Below, piece after piece: positions 21,579 to 30,522 of a stretch of 64,000 nt of DNA. The notes beneath the pieces are model-generated. The model saw only the letters and a list, made by a program, of their open reading frames with translations, did no database searches and was not told the origin of the DNA. Source of the DNA: Raphanus sativus (Eukaryota > Streptophyta > Magnoliopsida > Brassicales > Brassicaceae); assembly GCF_000801105.2 (NCBI RefSeq), contig NC_079518.1:12656106-12720105 (forward strand). Reading direction: 5' to 3'. Within the stretch, counting starts at the first letter, position 1, and each line of letters begins with the position of its first letter. The position numbers were made by a program, and so were the translations under genes.

Positions 21579-22490
21579 GTTTTTCATTTGTTGGAAGAAA
21601 AGACTCCACCAACAAATGAAAAACGAACTGAACAGAAGAATGTGGATATCCCAGTGGTTGCTATAAACTCTTTTTTGGATAATACTGATTCTGATGTCCA
21701 ACAGAATTGTGTCACTCCAAAGGTGCCAAGAGAGAATATCAAGGCTAAAAACATCATATGTGAACCGTCTGATCAAGCAGTTGATCAGATTCTAGGACAA
21801 GAGCTTGGTCCTCAAAAAATAGTCCTTACACCTCAACATGTTTCCTTTCAATTGGGGAAGCCAGGAGCGTTATCAATGGCCATTAATTCTTCACCAGCAA
21901 CTACAGACTCCATGTCTCTTCATGTAGCTATTCCTCACAAGGATAGTTCTGCTACTTTTGGTCAATCACTTTCGGAAGCAGATTTTACTCTATCTTCTAC
22001 ATTAGCAGGTACATCATCTGCTCACACTTCTTTACAAATTATGGACAATGCTCCATCGGGAATTATCATGAATGAGGGTACAACACCTTCAGTAAATGAT
22101 CCTTTAAAAATGAACTCTCTTTCAACCGAGTTAATCCAAGAAGTAAGTAATGTGGAAAGTGATTTTCATATTACTGAACAAATGGATGAATTTGAAAACA
22201 TGACAAGAGGGGGTCGGTTGATCAAACCGACACAAAAGTACCAAGATATGATATGGTTAACAGTTCGTGGAAGAGGAAAACGAGGTCGTAGAGGTCGAGG
22301 TTCCTATCAAGCGCACTAATATCCTACTTAGTTCGGTTAATCTTAAGAGTTGTACTAAGTTTTCTTATGTATATTGCTCTTTCTCTGTCTACTTCTTGTA
22401 TCAAACTTTTCCAAACTATGTGATTTAACAAATCACATCTTGTACTTTGTTTTAGATTTAATGAAAGCCTTCTTACAAAAAAAAAAAAAA
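21579..22490 (+). mobile_element. Retroposon insertion with poly(A) and 13-14 bp target duplication
   Basis: The insert is bounded by direct copies of CTGTGAACGTTTC (left ending 21578, right 22491-22503). It ends in A14 at 22477-22490, preceded by an AATGAAA-type signal, as produced by LINE-machinery retroposition. The paralogous flank of kelch copy 3 (28061-28084) has a single copy of the target sequence and no insert, which acts as an empty site. At the 5' end, an 18 bp sequence around 21578-21594 is the exact inverse of CCAACAAATGAAAAACGA about 13 bp further in, a snap-back or 5' inversion. The source could be a 5'-truncated LINE ORF1 or a processed cellular mRNA. Confidence 0.8.
21588..22319 (+). 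CDS. Retroposed ORF, 243 aa, unrecognised (5'-truncated)
   Basis: An open frame of 243 codons occupies most of the retroposon. It is Ser/Thr/Asn/Gln-rich and low in hydrophobic residues. It ends in a basic glycine-arginine tail (RGRGKRGRRGRGSYQAH), preceded by TRGGRLIKPTQKYQDM. Such a tail suggests nucleic-acid binding and is compatible with the C-terminus of a plant LINE ORF1 (gag-like) protein, but no zinc knuckle is present and I do not recognise a family. The N-terminus arises inside the snap-back at the insertion boundary, so the source protein was longer. Expression from this site is unknown. Confidence 0.5.
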   Translation: MLEEKTPPTNEKRTEQKNVDIPVVAINSFLDNTDSDVQQNCVTPKVPRENIKAKNIICEPSDQAVDQILGQELGPQKIVLTPQHVSFQLGKPGALSMAINSSPATTDSMSLHVAIPHKDSSATFGQSLSEADFTLSSTLAGTSSAHTSLQIMDNAPSGIIMNEGTTPSVNDPLKMNSLSTELIQEVSNVESDFHITEQMDEFENMTRGGRLIKPTQKYQDMIWLTVRGRGKRGRRGRGSYQAH

Positions 22491-22685
22491 CTGTGAACGT
22501 TTCAAGCAAGCATGATTCCTATGGAAACCATCCGTTTGATTAACCCTTTTAGGATCATCCTTTGCGGACCAAATATCAACTATTCTTTTCCTCATAAATC
22601 AACGCGAAATTGTATTATTCAAGATCAAATTTTTATTTTTTTTTACATTTTGAGGAAGTTAAAACCATGCACCAATAAACATATA

Positions 22686-22923
22686 CTCCCTCTGTTTTTA
22701 AAAGATGCATGTTCTGGAAAAAAATTTTGTTTCAAGAAGATGTATCATTTTATGTTTTCTATATAAAAATTGCAAATTTTAATAAAATTAATTGAATTTA
22801 TTGAAAGACTATTGGTTAAAATGCATTGAAATTTGGTAATTTCTAAAAACAATGCATGATTAATGTGTTTTTTTTAATATGTATGAAAACTCCAAAACAT
22901 ACATCTTTAAAAAACAGAGGGAG
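22686..22923. mobile_element. Stowaway-like MITE (Tc1/mariner), 238 bp
   Basis: The ends are CTCCCTCTGTTTTTAAAAGA and, as reverse complement of the right end, CTCCCTCTGTTTTTTAAAGA. TA lies outside both (22684-22685 and 22924-22925). The CTCCCTCYGTTT terminus and TA target are the Stowaway signature. Confidence 0.88.
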
Positions 22924-23139
22924 TAGTAAGTGATGTCGAACTTGAAATCCGAAAGAACCTAAAACTTGAATCCGTATCCAACTGGTGATGTAAAAATATT
23001 TGAATGGATCATGTAGGGTACAAGTACAACAAAACATATCATAATCCGAAGTGTTTTGCTTTCTAAACGTTTGTTTGTGTTTTCAAGTCGTCTTAAGACG
23101 GAGCTAGATGGTGTGAGTTGTATTTTTTAATAAAAGGAT

Positions 23140-23410
23140 CTATGTGATAAGAAGCTTAAGACTGTTGTGAACAACTAGAGCGCCGGCATAATCCGGATGT
23201 TCAACACTGAGTTCATCATTGGGAGTAGTCATGATCTCGACCTTTACCCTTCTCATCTCCGAGCTAAAACCAATGAAACTAACGAGTGGGGTTACAATGG
23301 GATCAATAACGGTGTCTATAGATGTTGATTTACAAAGAACCTTTCGAGGAGGTACGGGTACATAGTTATTCTTAACATTGTAAGTGATATTAAAACTCTT
23401 ATGTTTTTAT
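23140..23410 (-). pseudogene. Coherent C-terminal ORF remnant, unrecognised
   Basis: The minus strand is open for about 88 codons from an upstream TAA to TAG at 23140, with gene-like composition but no early ATG. It includes SFNITYNVKNNYVPVPPRKV, then [37 protein letters not shown] and VHNSLKLLIT. Its codon use and lack of low complexity contrast with the AT-rich flanks, so I think it is the last exon, or a truncated copy, of a real gene. I do not recognise the family. No matching upstream exon was found between here and 25 kb. Confidence 0.45.
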
Positions 23411-23662
23411 AACACAAAAACAAGAGCTTTCGGTTTAATATGTTACAGTTTAAACTCTCCGTAGTTGAAATTGAAACCAAAACTGGGGCTTTTGTGATCG
23501 AAATAAAAACTAGGAACAAATTGGCAAAACAAAAGAAGGGTGGGGCTGCTATTAGTAAATCGCAAATGACTATTATGTGTGTAATTTTATTTACTAAATC
23601 TTTCTCATTTAACCTAGTTTTCACTTTTCACTCTGTCAGAAAGTCATCGCCGCGCGCCCGCC

Positions 23663-24853
23663 ATGAACCTCCAAGTAGAACCACCGGCGGAGAAGAAGAC
23701 TCCACCACCTGCACTACCTTCTACATCTCCGTCATTCTCTCTACTTCCAGACGAAATCGCCGTGAACTGCTTAGCCAGGATATCGAGAGCCTACTACCCG
23801 AGATACTCAATCATTTCAAAAAGCTTCCGGTCACTCCTCTCTTCCAAGGATCTCTACTCAGCTCGGTCTCAAACTGGAAGCACCGAGCAGTGTCTCTACG
23901 TCTGTCTCTCGGATGAAAAATGTCCCCGATGGTATACCCTCTGGATTAACCCTAATCGAACCACCCTCGACAAGACAACACACGGAAACTCCTTGGCTCC
24001 AATTCCCTCGTCTGAATTTACTTCAGTATCACAATCAACCCTAGTTGTTGACTCAGAGATTTATGTTATCGGCGGACCGATCAAGACCGAACCGTCATGT
24101 CCCTCATCAACCGTAAGAATCCTTGATTGTCGTACACACACTTGGCGTGATGCACCTAGCATGATCGTAGCCCGGAAGGATGCTCTTGCATGCTTCTACG
24201 ATGGAAAGATATATGTGATGGGAGGATGCGGAGAACTGGAAGAGCCATGGGCTGAGGTGTTGGACGTAAAGACGCAAACTTGGGAACCTCTCTCTGATCC
24301 TGGTGCTGAGATACGTAGGTGTGTCTTTCACCGAATCAAAGATATAAAAGGGAAGATTTACTTTTGGTATTCGTACAGAACGTATGGGTATGCGTACGAC
24401 ATAAATCGAGATAACTGGGAGAGTGTTGAGGAGTTAGAGAAGTCAGCATGTTTGATGGATGGTGGTGTACTGTACCACCGTATTCCCGAGTCAGCATGTG
24501 TGCTGGATGATGTATGGTATGATTTATGTCCTGGTAGCTACTGCTGGTGGACAAAGGATGGAGAACATTGGAGAGTTGTGAAAGGGTTAGACTCATTAAT
24601 GATAATGTTCGATATTAATGGTGGCTTTATTGGAAATACAGCTAAGCTCGTTGGTTGTGGTGGGAAGCTCTTATTTATGTGGGAAGTGTATAGGGAACAT
24701 GATCCCAGTAATATGAAGAAGATTTGGTGCGCGGAAATCACGATGGAAACGGATAACGAAGGTCAGGTTTGGGGAAAATTTGGGTGGATTGATATTGTGC
24801 AAAGAGTTCCCACCCATTGTGCACTCTTGCGTTGTCTCGTTGCCTCCGTTTGA
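23663..24853 (+). CDS. Kelch-repeat F-box protein, copy 2, 396 aa
   Basis: An intact single exon, paralogous to the genes at 19.7 and 26.6 kb. The F-box is SLLPDEIAVNCLARISR followed by SIISKSFRSLLSSKDLY. Kelch motifs include VDSEIYVIGG, TVRILDCRTHTWRDAPSM, YDGKIYVMGGCG, VLDVKTQTWEPLSDPG and IKGKIYFWYS. The role is inferred to be substrate recognition in an SCF E3 ligase. Compared with copy 1 it has small length changes around residues 95-150. The start MNLQVEPP aligns with the other copies. About 30 bp beyond its stop begins a duplicated scrap of the glycosyltransferase gene, so this unit was duplicated together with neighbouring DNA. Confidence 0.92.
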   Translation: MNLQVEPPAEKKTPPPALPSTSPSFSLLPDEIAVNCLARISRAYYPRYSIISKSFRSLLSSKDLYSARSQTGSTEQCLYVCLSDEKCPRWYTLWINPNRTTLDKTTHGNSLAPIPSSEFTSVSQSTLVVDSEIYVIGGPIKTEPSCPSSTVRILDCRTHTWRDAPSMIVARKDALACFYDGKIYVMGGCGELEEPWAEVLDVKTQTWEPLSDPGAEIRRCVFHRIKDIKGKIYFWYSYRTYGYAYDINRDNWESVEELEKSACLMDGGVLYHRIPESACVLDDVWYDLCPGSYCWWTKDGEHWRVVKGLDSLMIMFDINGGFIGNTAKLVGCGGKLLFMWEVYREHDPSNMKKIWCAEITMETDNEGQVWGKFGWIDIVQRVPTHCALLRCLVASV

Positions 24854-24882
24854 TTGACTTGTATCAGAGGTATGATCAACCT

Positions 24883-25085
24883 TTCTCTGTTTTCTTCCCG
24901 CAGATACAAAAAAAAATAAAGCCTTTAACTTTAAACTTGTGTTGGCTTTGGTGGATCAGCTATTTTGCATATCATGCAACAGAGGAGGTTAAATCGAAGC
25001 AAGATGAAGTGTTCAAGAAGACCATCAATGAGTCTTTAACTTTCCATTTTTTGGAACAGTGTTGTTACTTCCTCTCTGATTCCTG
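24883..25085 (+). pseudogene. Duplicated fragment of the alpha-1,4-glycosyltransferase gene
   Basis: The order TCTGTTTTCTTCCCGCAGAT, then CTTTAAACTTGTGTTGG and GGTGGATCAG reproduces the end of exon 3 and intron 3 of the gene at 17.0-19.2 kb. The sequence after it encodes YFAYHATEEVKSKQDEVFKK and the start of the NESLTFHF block, matching exon 4 (19013 onwards). Most of exon 3 is deleted, and exon 4 is frameshifted at the FHFW block and stops early at TGA about 25083-25085. It is a non-functional scrap. Confidence 0.85.
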
Positions 25086-25483
25086 AAGTTATTATGAACT
25101 TTTTTAAATTTGGTAGAACCATTTTATTTTTATATTGATATGTTTTTTGTCCAAACATAACACAAGTTTAAGTCTTCTCTAGTCCTAGAACCGAACCAAA
25201 GTATTAGAAATCAAAACCGAATCGGTATTAGTAAATATCTGAAAGGTTTTTATATTTTAAGAACTAAAAATTTGAGAACCAAACAAATATGTACACATTT
25301 ATAATACAATTTGTATGTATAAAATTTTTAACTATATAATTAATTCAAAAATAGCCAGATGTTGTAAAAATATTATTTAAATTGAATTACTCAAAAACTG
25401 AATCACTTAAATATTTTTATCCAAAATATTAAAACTAAATGGGTTTGGAAAATATCAAAACTGTTTGAGTATTTGAATACCAG
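25086..25483. other. AT-rich spacer with old repeat sequence
   Basis: No gene. It contains AACCGAACC/CCGAATCGG-rich sequence like that at 26.1-26.4 and 29.4-30.0 kb, probably remnants of one dispersed repeat family. I cannot name the family. Confidence 0.4.
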
Positions 25484-25670
25484 AAAAATTGTAAAATTTT
25501 GTTTGTAGATATTTAAAATTACTTGAATTATTTAATATTTAATTCTAACAATATGGATTATCTTTTTTAACTGCCTAAAAAAGATAATCCATATTGTTAG
25601 AATTAAATATTAAATAATTCAAGTAATTTTAAATATCTACAAACAAAATTTTACAATTTTTTAGGCAGTT
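25484..25670. repeat. Perfect 85 bp inverted repeat (palindrome) with 8 nt loop
   Basis: The arms 25484-25568 and 25577-25661 are reverse complements with no mismatch that I can see. The loop is AACTGCCT. One base after the right arm, AGGCAGTT (25663-25670) is the reverse complement of that loop. The order is therefore X, L, X-inverse, L-inverse. There is no target duplication and no transposon end. A template-switch (strand-switch) replication event is the simplest origin. Cloning or assembly of such a palindrome is error-prone. Confidence 0.85.
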
Positions 25671-25690
25671 AAGCAAGGATTTGAAGCATC

Positions 25691-26080
25691 ACATTTTTTT
25701 TTTTTTGAGAAAGGTTTAGAACCATTTTTTTAATGATATTTTCAATTTATTGATCAATCAAAAAGAGGCATTTACAAAGAATATACTAACTAGAGATTCG
25801 TATACCTATAGAAAAATTACTTTGTGGTATCCTGTTTCTATCCAAAAACTTCAAACCATCTCCTGAGAAGTCCATTTAAACAATGGTCTTGTCTATAGCG
25901 GAGGGAAGTGACATGTTCTTGACTCCTCTGTAAACTGTTCTTATCATTTGCTCTGTCCCTTGAGACCGCTGCTGATGTCTACGACCATTTCTTTCTCACC
26001 AGACATTATATACCACTGCCTGAGACACCAAACGAACAAGTATCTGATCAACCTTATTTGACGTGCCTGTCTGAGATCCT
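25691..26080 (-). mobile_element. 5'-truncated LINE 3' end
   Basis: The left boundary is a run of T (about 25693-25704), the poly(A) tail of a minus-strand insertion. Reverse translation gives LVRLVSQAVVYNVW, a stop, then ERNGRRHQ, with GTEQMIRTVYRGVKN beyond. A W-x-ERN-x-R-x-H motif near the end of ORF2 is characteristic of plant L1-type LINEs. Only the last few hundred bases remain. Target duplications were not identified. Confidence 0.7.
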
Positions 26081-26586
26081 GTTGGGTATCTGGATAATCC
26101 AAAATTTTTATATATAGTTAGGTTTTTTTGTATTCAAAATATATTTTGAGTTTTTTTAAAAGTTTTTCTCTGGTATCCGGATATTTTCTGAGTCTTTGAG
26201 TACAAGAAGGAAAAAGTACTCAAACCGAACCATAGGCGAACAAATTTGGGTATAAATAAATATGGAAAGTGAGATCTAAACTCACGGAAACCAAACAGAA
26301 ATAAGAATCCAAATCTCTAAAATCCCAAAAATCTGATATGATGGAAATCGATTAGTACTCGAACCGATAACCCAAATGTATATGCCTAGCTCCAGTGTTG
26401 TTTTTATAAAAGGGTTTTATTTGTTCAAAATCAAAATTAGATAACAAATTTGCAAAACAAAAGAAGGGTGGGGATTGCTATTAGTAAATAGCAAAAGAAC
26501 TAATGTGACAATTTTACATGCCAAATAGTATTTTCTCATTTAACCTAGTTTTCACCCACACAGAAAGGGAGGAAGTCATAGCCGCC
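26081..26586. other. Intergenic and promoter of kelch F-box copy 3
   Basis: Old repeat-like AT-rich sequence to about 26390, then the upstream block shared with the other kelch F-box copies (TATTAGTAAATAGCAAAAG, 26480s). An in-frame ATG at 26518 exists but is not supported by the paralogues. Confidence 0.5.
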
Positions 26587-27788
26587 ATGAACCTCCAACT
26601 AGAACCACCGGAGAAGAAGAGTAAGAGGAAGACGTCACAACCACCTTCATGTCCATCATTTGTTTTACTTCCAGACGAAATCCTCTTGAACTGCTTAGCC
26701 CGGATATCGAGAGCGTACTACTGGAGACTCTCAATCATTTCAAAAAGCTTCCGGTCACTCCTCACTTCCAAGGAGCTCTACGCAGCTCGATCTCACCTAG
26801 GAAGCACCGAGCAGTGTCTCTACGTCTGTCTCTCTGATGAAAGTTATCAATCTCCCCAATGGTTTACCCTCTGCGTTAACCCTAATCGAACCCTAACCGC
26901 CGGAAAATCGTTGGCTCTAATTCCGTCGTCTGATTTTCCTTCTTTATCAAAATCCACCTTAGTTGTTGGTTCAGAGATTTATGTTATCGGCGGACCAGTC
27001 AAGACTGAACGTGAGGCAAATGAGTACAAGTCCAAATGGGTCACGTTTAAATGGGCTTGTCCTTCATCTACCGTACGAATCCTTGATTGTCGTACTCACA
27101 CATGGCGTGATGCACCTAGCATGATCGTAGCTCAAAGGCATGCTCACACATATCTCTACGATGGAAAAATATATGTGATGGGAGGATGCGGAGTTCTAGA
27201 TGAACCATGGGGTGAGGTGTTCGACACAAATACACAAACTTGGAAACCTCTCTCGGATCCGGCTACTGAGATACGTAGCTGTACCTTTCACATAATTAAA
27301 GAGATAAAAGGAAAGATTTACTTTTGGACTTCAGACAGAACATATGCTTATGACACAAGTCAAGATAATTGGGAGAGTATTGCGCAGTTAGAGAAGTCAA
27401 CATGTTTGATGGATGTTTGCTGTATTCCCAAGTCAGCATGTATTGATGGTGTATGGTACGTTTATAGTCTAACTCGTGACTGCCAGTGGACAAAGGATGG
27501 AGTACATTGGAAAGGTGTGAAAGGGTTAGAATCATTAACAAAGATGTACGATAGGAATGGTGGCTTAAGTGGAAATACAACTGAGTTAGTTAGTTGTGGT
27601 GGGAAGCTTTTGTTTATGTGGGAAGGGTATATGAAACATAACCCCTGTAATCGGAAGCAGATTTGGTGCGCGGAAATCTGGAAAGTGATAATGAAGGTGA
27701 GGTTTGGGGGAATGTTGAGTGGATTGATGTTGTGCAAAGCGTCCCCATAAAATTCGAGCTATTGCGTTGTCTCGTTGTCTCTGTTTGA
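26587..27788 (+). pseudogene. Kelch-repeat F-box protein, copy 3, C-terminal frameshift
   Basis: The start MNLQLEPPEKK at 26587 aligns with copies 1 and 2. The F-box (VLLPDEILLNCLARISR, SIISKSFRSLLTSKELY) and kelch motifs (VGSEIYVIGG, TVRILDCRTHTWRDAPSM, YDGKIYVMGGCG, VFDTNTQTWKPLSDP) are intact. An insert of about 15 residues with NEYKSKWVTFKWA follows the first kelch strand. Near 27681 (after IWCAEI) the frame shifts and terminates at 27748-27750. In the other frame the expected tail (SDNEGEVWGNVEWIDVVQSV to LLRCLVVSV) continues to TGA at 27786-27788. About 35 terminal residues are therefore replaced. It may still make a nearly complete protein, so calling it a pseudogene is a judgement. 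Confidence 0.8.
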
Positions 27789-28280
27789 TTGACTTATGCC
27801 CTTAGTTACGGTATTCCCATATTTACATGGATCCAATTTGGCTTAAATTAAATGGAAAAGTTAAAATTATAAAGTATATAGTCCCCTTATATATACAATG
27901 TGAATGTATTGTTGATCAGTGGAAAGAAGAAGGAAGCAGAAGCATAATAAAAAAAAAAGCAAAAAATGTGATGGAGAATTATTCGGTAAGGTTAAAAGTC
28001 ACGTTTATAAACATATAGAATAGAAAAATTTATCATGGTAAAACTTCAATGTGCGCAGCATGGTGAACATTTCAAGCAAGCAGGATTCATATGGAAACCA
28101 CCCTTTGATTAACCATTTTCGGGACCATCCCTCGCGGACCAAATATCAACCATTCTTTGCCTCATAAATCAACACAAAATTCTCCTCGTGAAATAAATTT
28201 TCATTGAAGATCAAAATATTTTACATTTTGATCCAAGTTGTGTTTTAAGAAGGTTAAAACTATTTGACCAATAAGCATAT
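27789..28280. other. 3' flank of kelch F-box copy 3, with paralogous empty site
   Basis: Non-coding. It matches the flank of copy 1, including ATTTCAAGCAAGCAGGATTC (28069-28088) and CGCGGACCAAATATCAACC. At 28061-28084 the target of the 21.6 kb retroposon is present once and uninterrupted. Confidence 0.7.
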
Positions 28281-30189
28281 TGCAAGTGATGTTGAGTTGT
28301 ATGTTTCTTAGGAATCATGTTTTTTGTGCTTCAAATAAACGCCATCGAGGTAGTTTCAAAAAAAGAAAACGCCATCGAGGAGCTAAGGGTATAACTTGTC
28401 AGCAAACGACGTTGCAAGGAGGAAGAGGAGAGTCTGCATGTTCGTTCAAAAAAAAAAGAAAAAAAAAGAGAGTCTGCATGTTTTTTTTTTTTTTGTTGCT
28501 AAAGTCTGCATGTTCTTGTATGGCTTAGTTGTTTTTGGGGTCAAAACTGGCTTCGTATTTATATAGTGGGTTTTGGCTTTGAGAATATTTACAATATTAT
28601 TCCCACTGTTGATCTCACTCTTTGTCTATTACTGCTTGTCTTCCAATATGTTTCTTCTTGTTTGGTTACTTTTTGTTCTTGATAATTACTGCATTCAGGT
28701 CTTTCTAGACTCATTTATCTGACCTGAATCTCCTGATAGGCTGTTACTCATTTTAAGTTATTTCTTATCTGATTATCCTTATTTCTTTACTGGTTGACAA
28801 AAAATTATTATTTTTTGACAATTTTTTTACGTGATGATAATATATCTGAATTATAAATAATATTATTCAGGTACACTTGTACCAACCTGATCAAAACCTT
28901 GTTATATAGTTGACTTCTTCATCAACTCGTTAAAACCAAATTTGGATTGGTATGTATTCCATCTATCTTGTTAAAGCTATCTATCTTGTTAAAGCTGAAG
29001 TACAATTTCGGTGTGTTTGAATATTTGGATAAGAATATTAAAAAAATTTGGTGTGTTTGGAAACATGGATTGTAGTCTTTAAAAAAAATTAATTTTGTTT
29101 GGAAACAAAGATAGTAGTATTAAACAGAAAAAATAATGGGCTTAAGTTATTAAGTTCATTATAAAAGAATATTGTCAATATATATATATAAGAAAAATAC
29201 AATATAAAGCTCAATTTGAAATACCAACTCAAATTATGGTTTTTATATTTCATATTAAGTTTTTAAAATATAATATATGTAATTATTTATATGATGATAC
29301 ATATTAAATACTATTAATTATATGATTACTTATATGATGGTACATATAAAGTACGATTAATCATATGATGAAATTATACGATATATAATAATGACTAAAG
29401 ATGGGTTTTCAGACATCCATACGGGTTTGGTTCTGATCGGTTTGTGTTTCGGGTTTTCGAGGTCAAAGACTTCAGTCCTATTAGGATGTTTCTAAATTTT
29501 TGTTTGAATTCGATTCGTATCTTTGCGGGGTTTGGGTTTGGATAACCTATTTAAATTATTTTTAAATTTTAAATCATTATATATTTTAAATTTCTCAAAA
29601 TCTATAAATAAAGTAATATATTACCTATAAATTTAAATAACATATGTCAGAATACCTAAGCTTAACATATCAATTGGTTTGATTTAAAATTTTGGATACG
29701 AAATCAATAATTATTTTAAGTATTTTTGGTGATTTGAGTATACTTTAACTATTTCAGATATTTCTTTTTGACTATCTATATACATTTTCAAGTATTTTAA
29801 ATCAATTTAAAAGTATCATTCTTGATGTTTTATATACGTTAAATATAAAAATAATTAATATATAAGTATATAAATCTATTTTTAGATAATTTCAGATACA
29901 CGAATACTTCGGTTCGGATCCGATTCGGTTCTCTAACTAACAAAATTTTGAATAATTCGAATATTTAATCAATTTATGTTCAGGTTTGGTACTATATTTA
30001 CGGATTGGTATCAGTTCTGTTCCTCGGATTCATTTTGCCAAACCCTAATAATTACATGAAAATAAATATCATCATATTTTTAAAAATATACATCCGAGGA
30101 GGTGAAAAGATCAAAGTCTATAATCATTTATTTTAACAACAAGCCAAATAAATATGTTGATTGAAGAGCGAATAAAATAAAACTAGAGA
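28281..30189. other. Repeat-rich spacer, no gene
   Basis: It has short direct repeats (CGCCATCGAGG twice near 28342-28378; GAGTCTGCATGTT-type three times near 28430-28515). AT-rich DNA and GGTTCGG/CGGGTTTT-rich dispersed repeat sequence (29.4-30.05 kb) follow. Part of this may be the body of the Helitron whose 3' end lies at 30435; its 5' end was not found. Confidence 0.4.
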
Positions 30190-30435
30190 AATACATAGTT
30201 TACCAGAGACACTCTATGTGTCAAATTTATTATAAAGAAAATTTTATTAAAATAAATAAATTCAATAATTACAAACGAATAATATATTTCATAAAAGTGA
30301 AAAATAATACACGCGCTTTTTATTATAAAGAAACTTTTATTAAAATAAATAAATTCAATAAGTACAAACAAATAATATATTTCATAAAAATGAAAAATAA
30401 TAACCGCGCTTTCGAAGCGCGGATCAAAATCTAGT
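30190..30435 (+). mobile_element. Helitron 3' terminus
   Basis: The sequence ends with the hairpin CCGCGCTTTCGAAGCGCGG (30404-30422; 8 bp stem, 3 nt loop). Nine bases follow, then CTAG at 30431-30434 and a T. A GC-rich hairpin about ten bases before a terminal CTRR, inserted before T, is the standard Helitron 3' end. Just inside are two tandem copies of a 93 bp unit (from 30226 and 30319). No Rep/helicase coding is seen, so the element is non-autonomous or truncated. Confidence 0.8.
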
Positions 30436-30522
30436 TTCTTTTATGTCTTGTTAAAGATATTTGGTATTTTCCATTTGCTTTTTTTTTTGGTCAAACAAGC
30501 ATTTCATTAAACTAAAAGGTTT

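Noticed and set aside
26518..26586. Upstream in-frame ATG as the start of kelch F-box copy 3
   Set aside because: The 23 extra residues correspond to the non-coding leader of copies 1 and 2; the aligned start is MNLQ at 26587.
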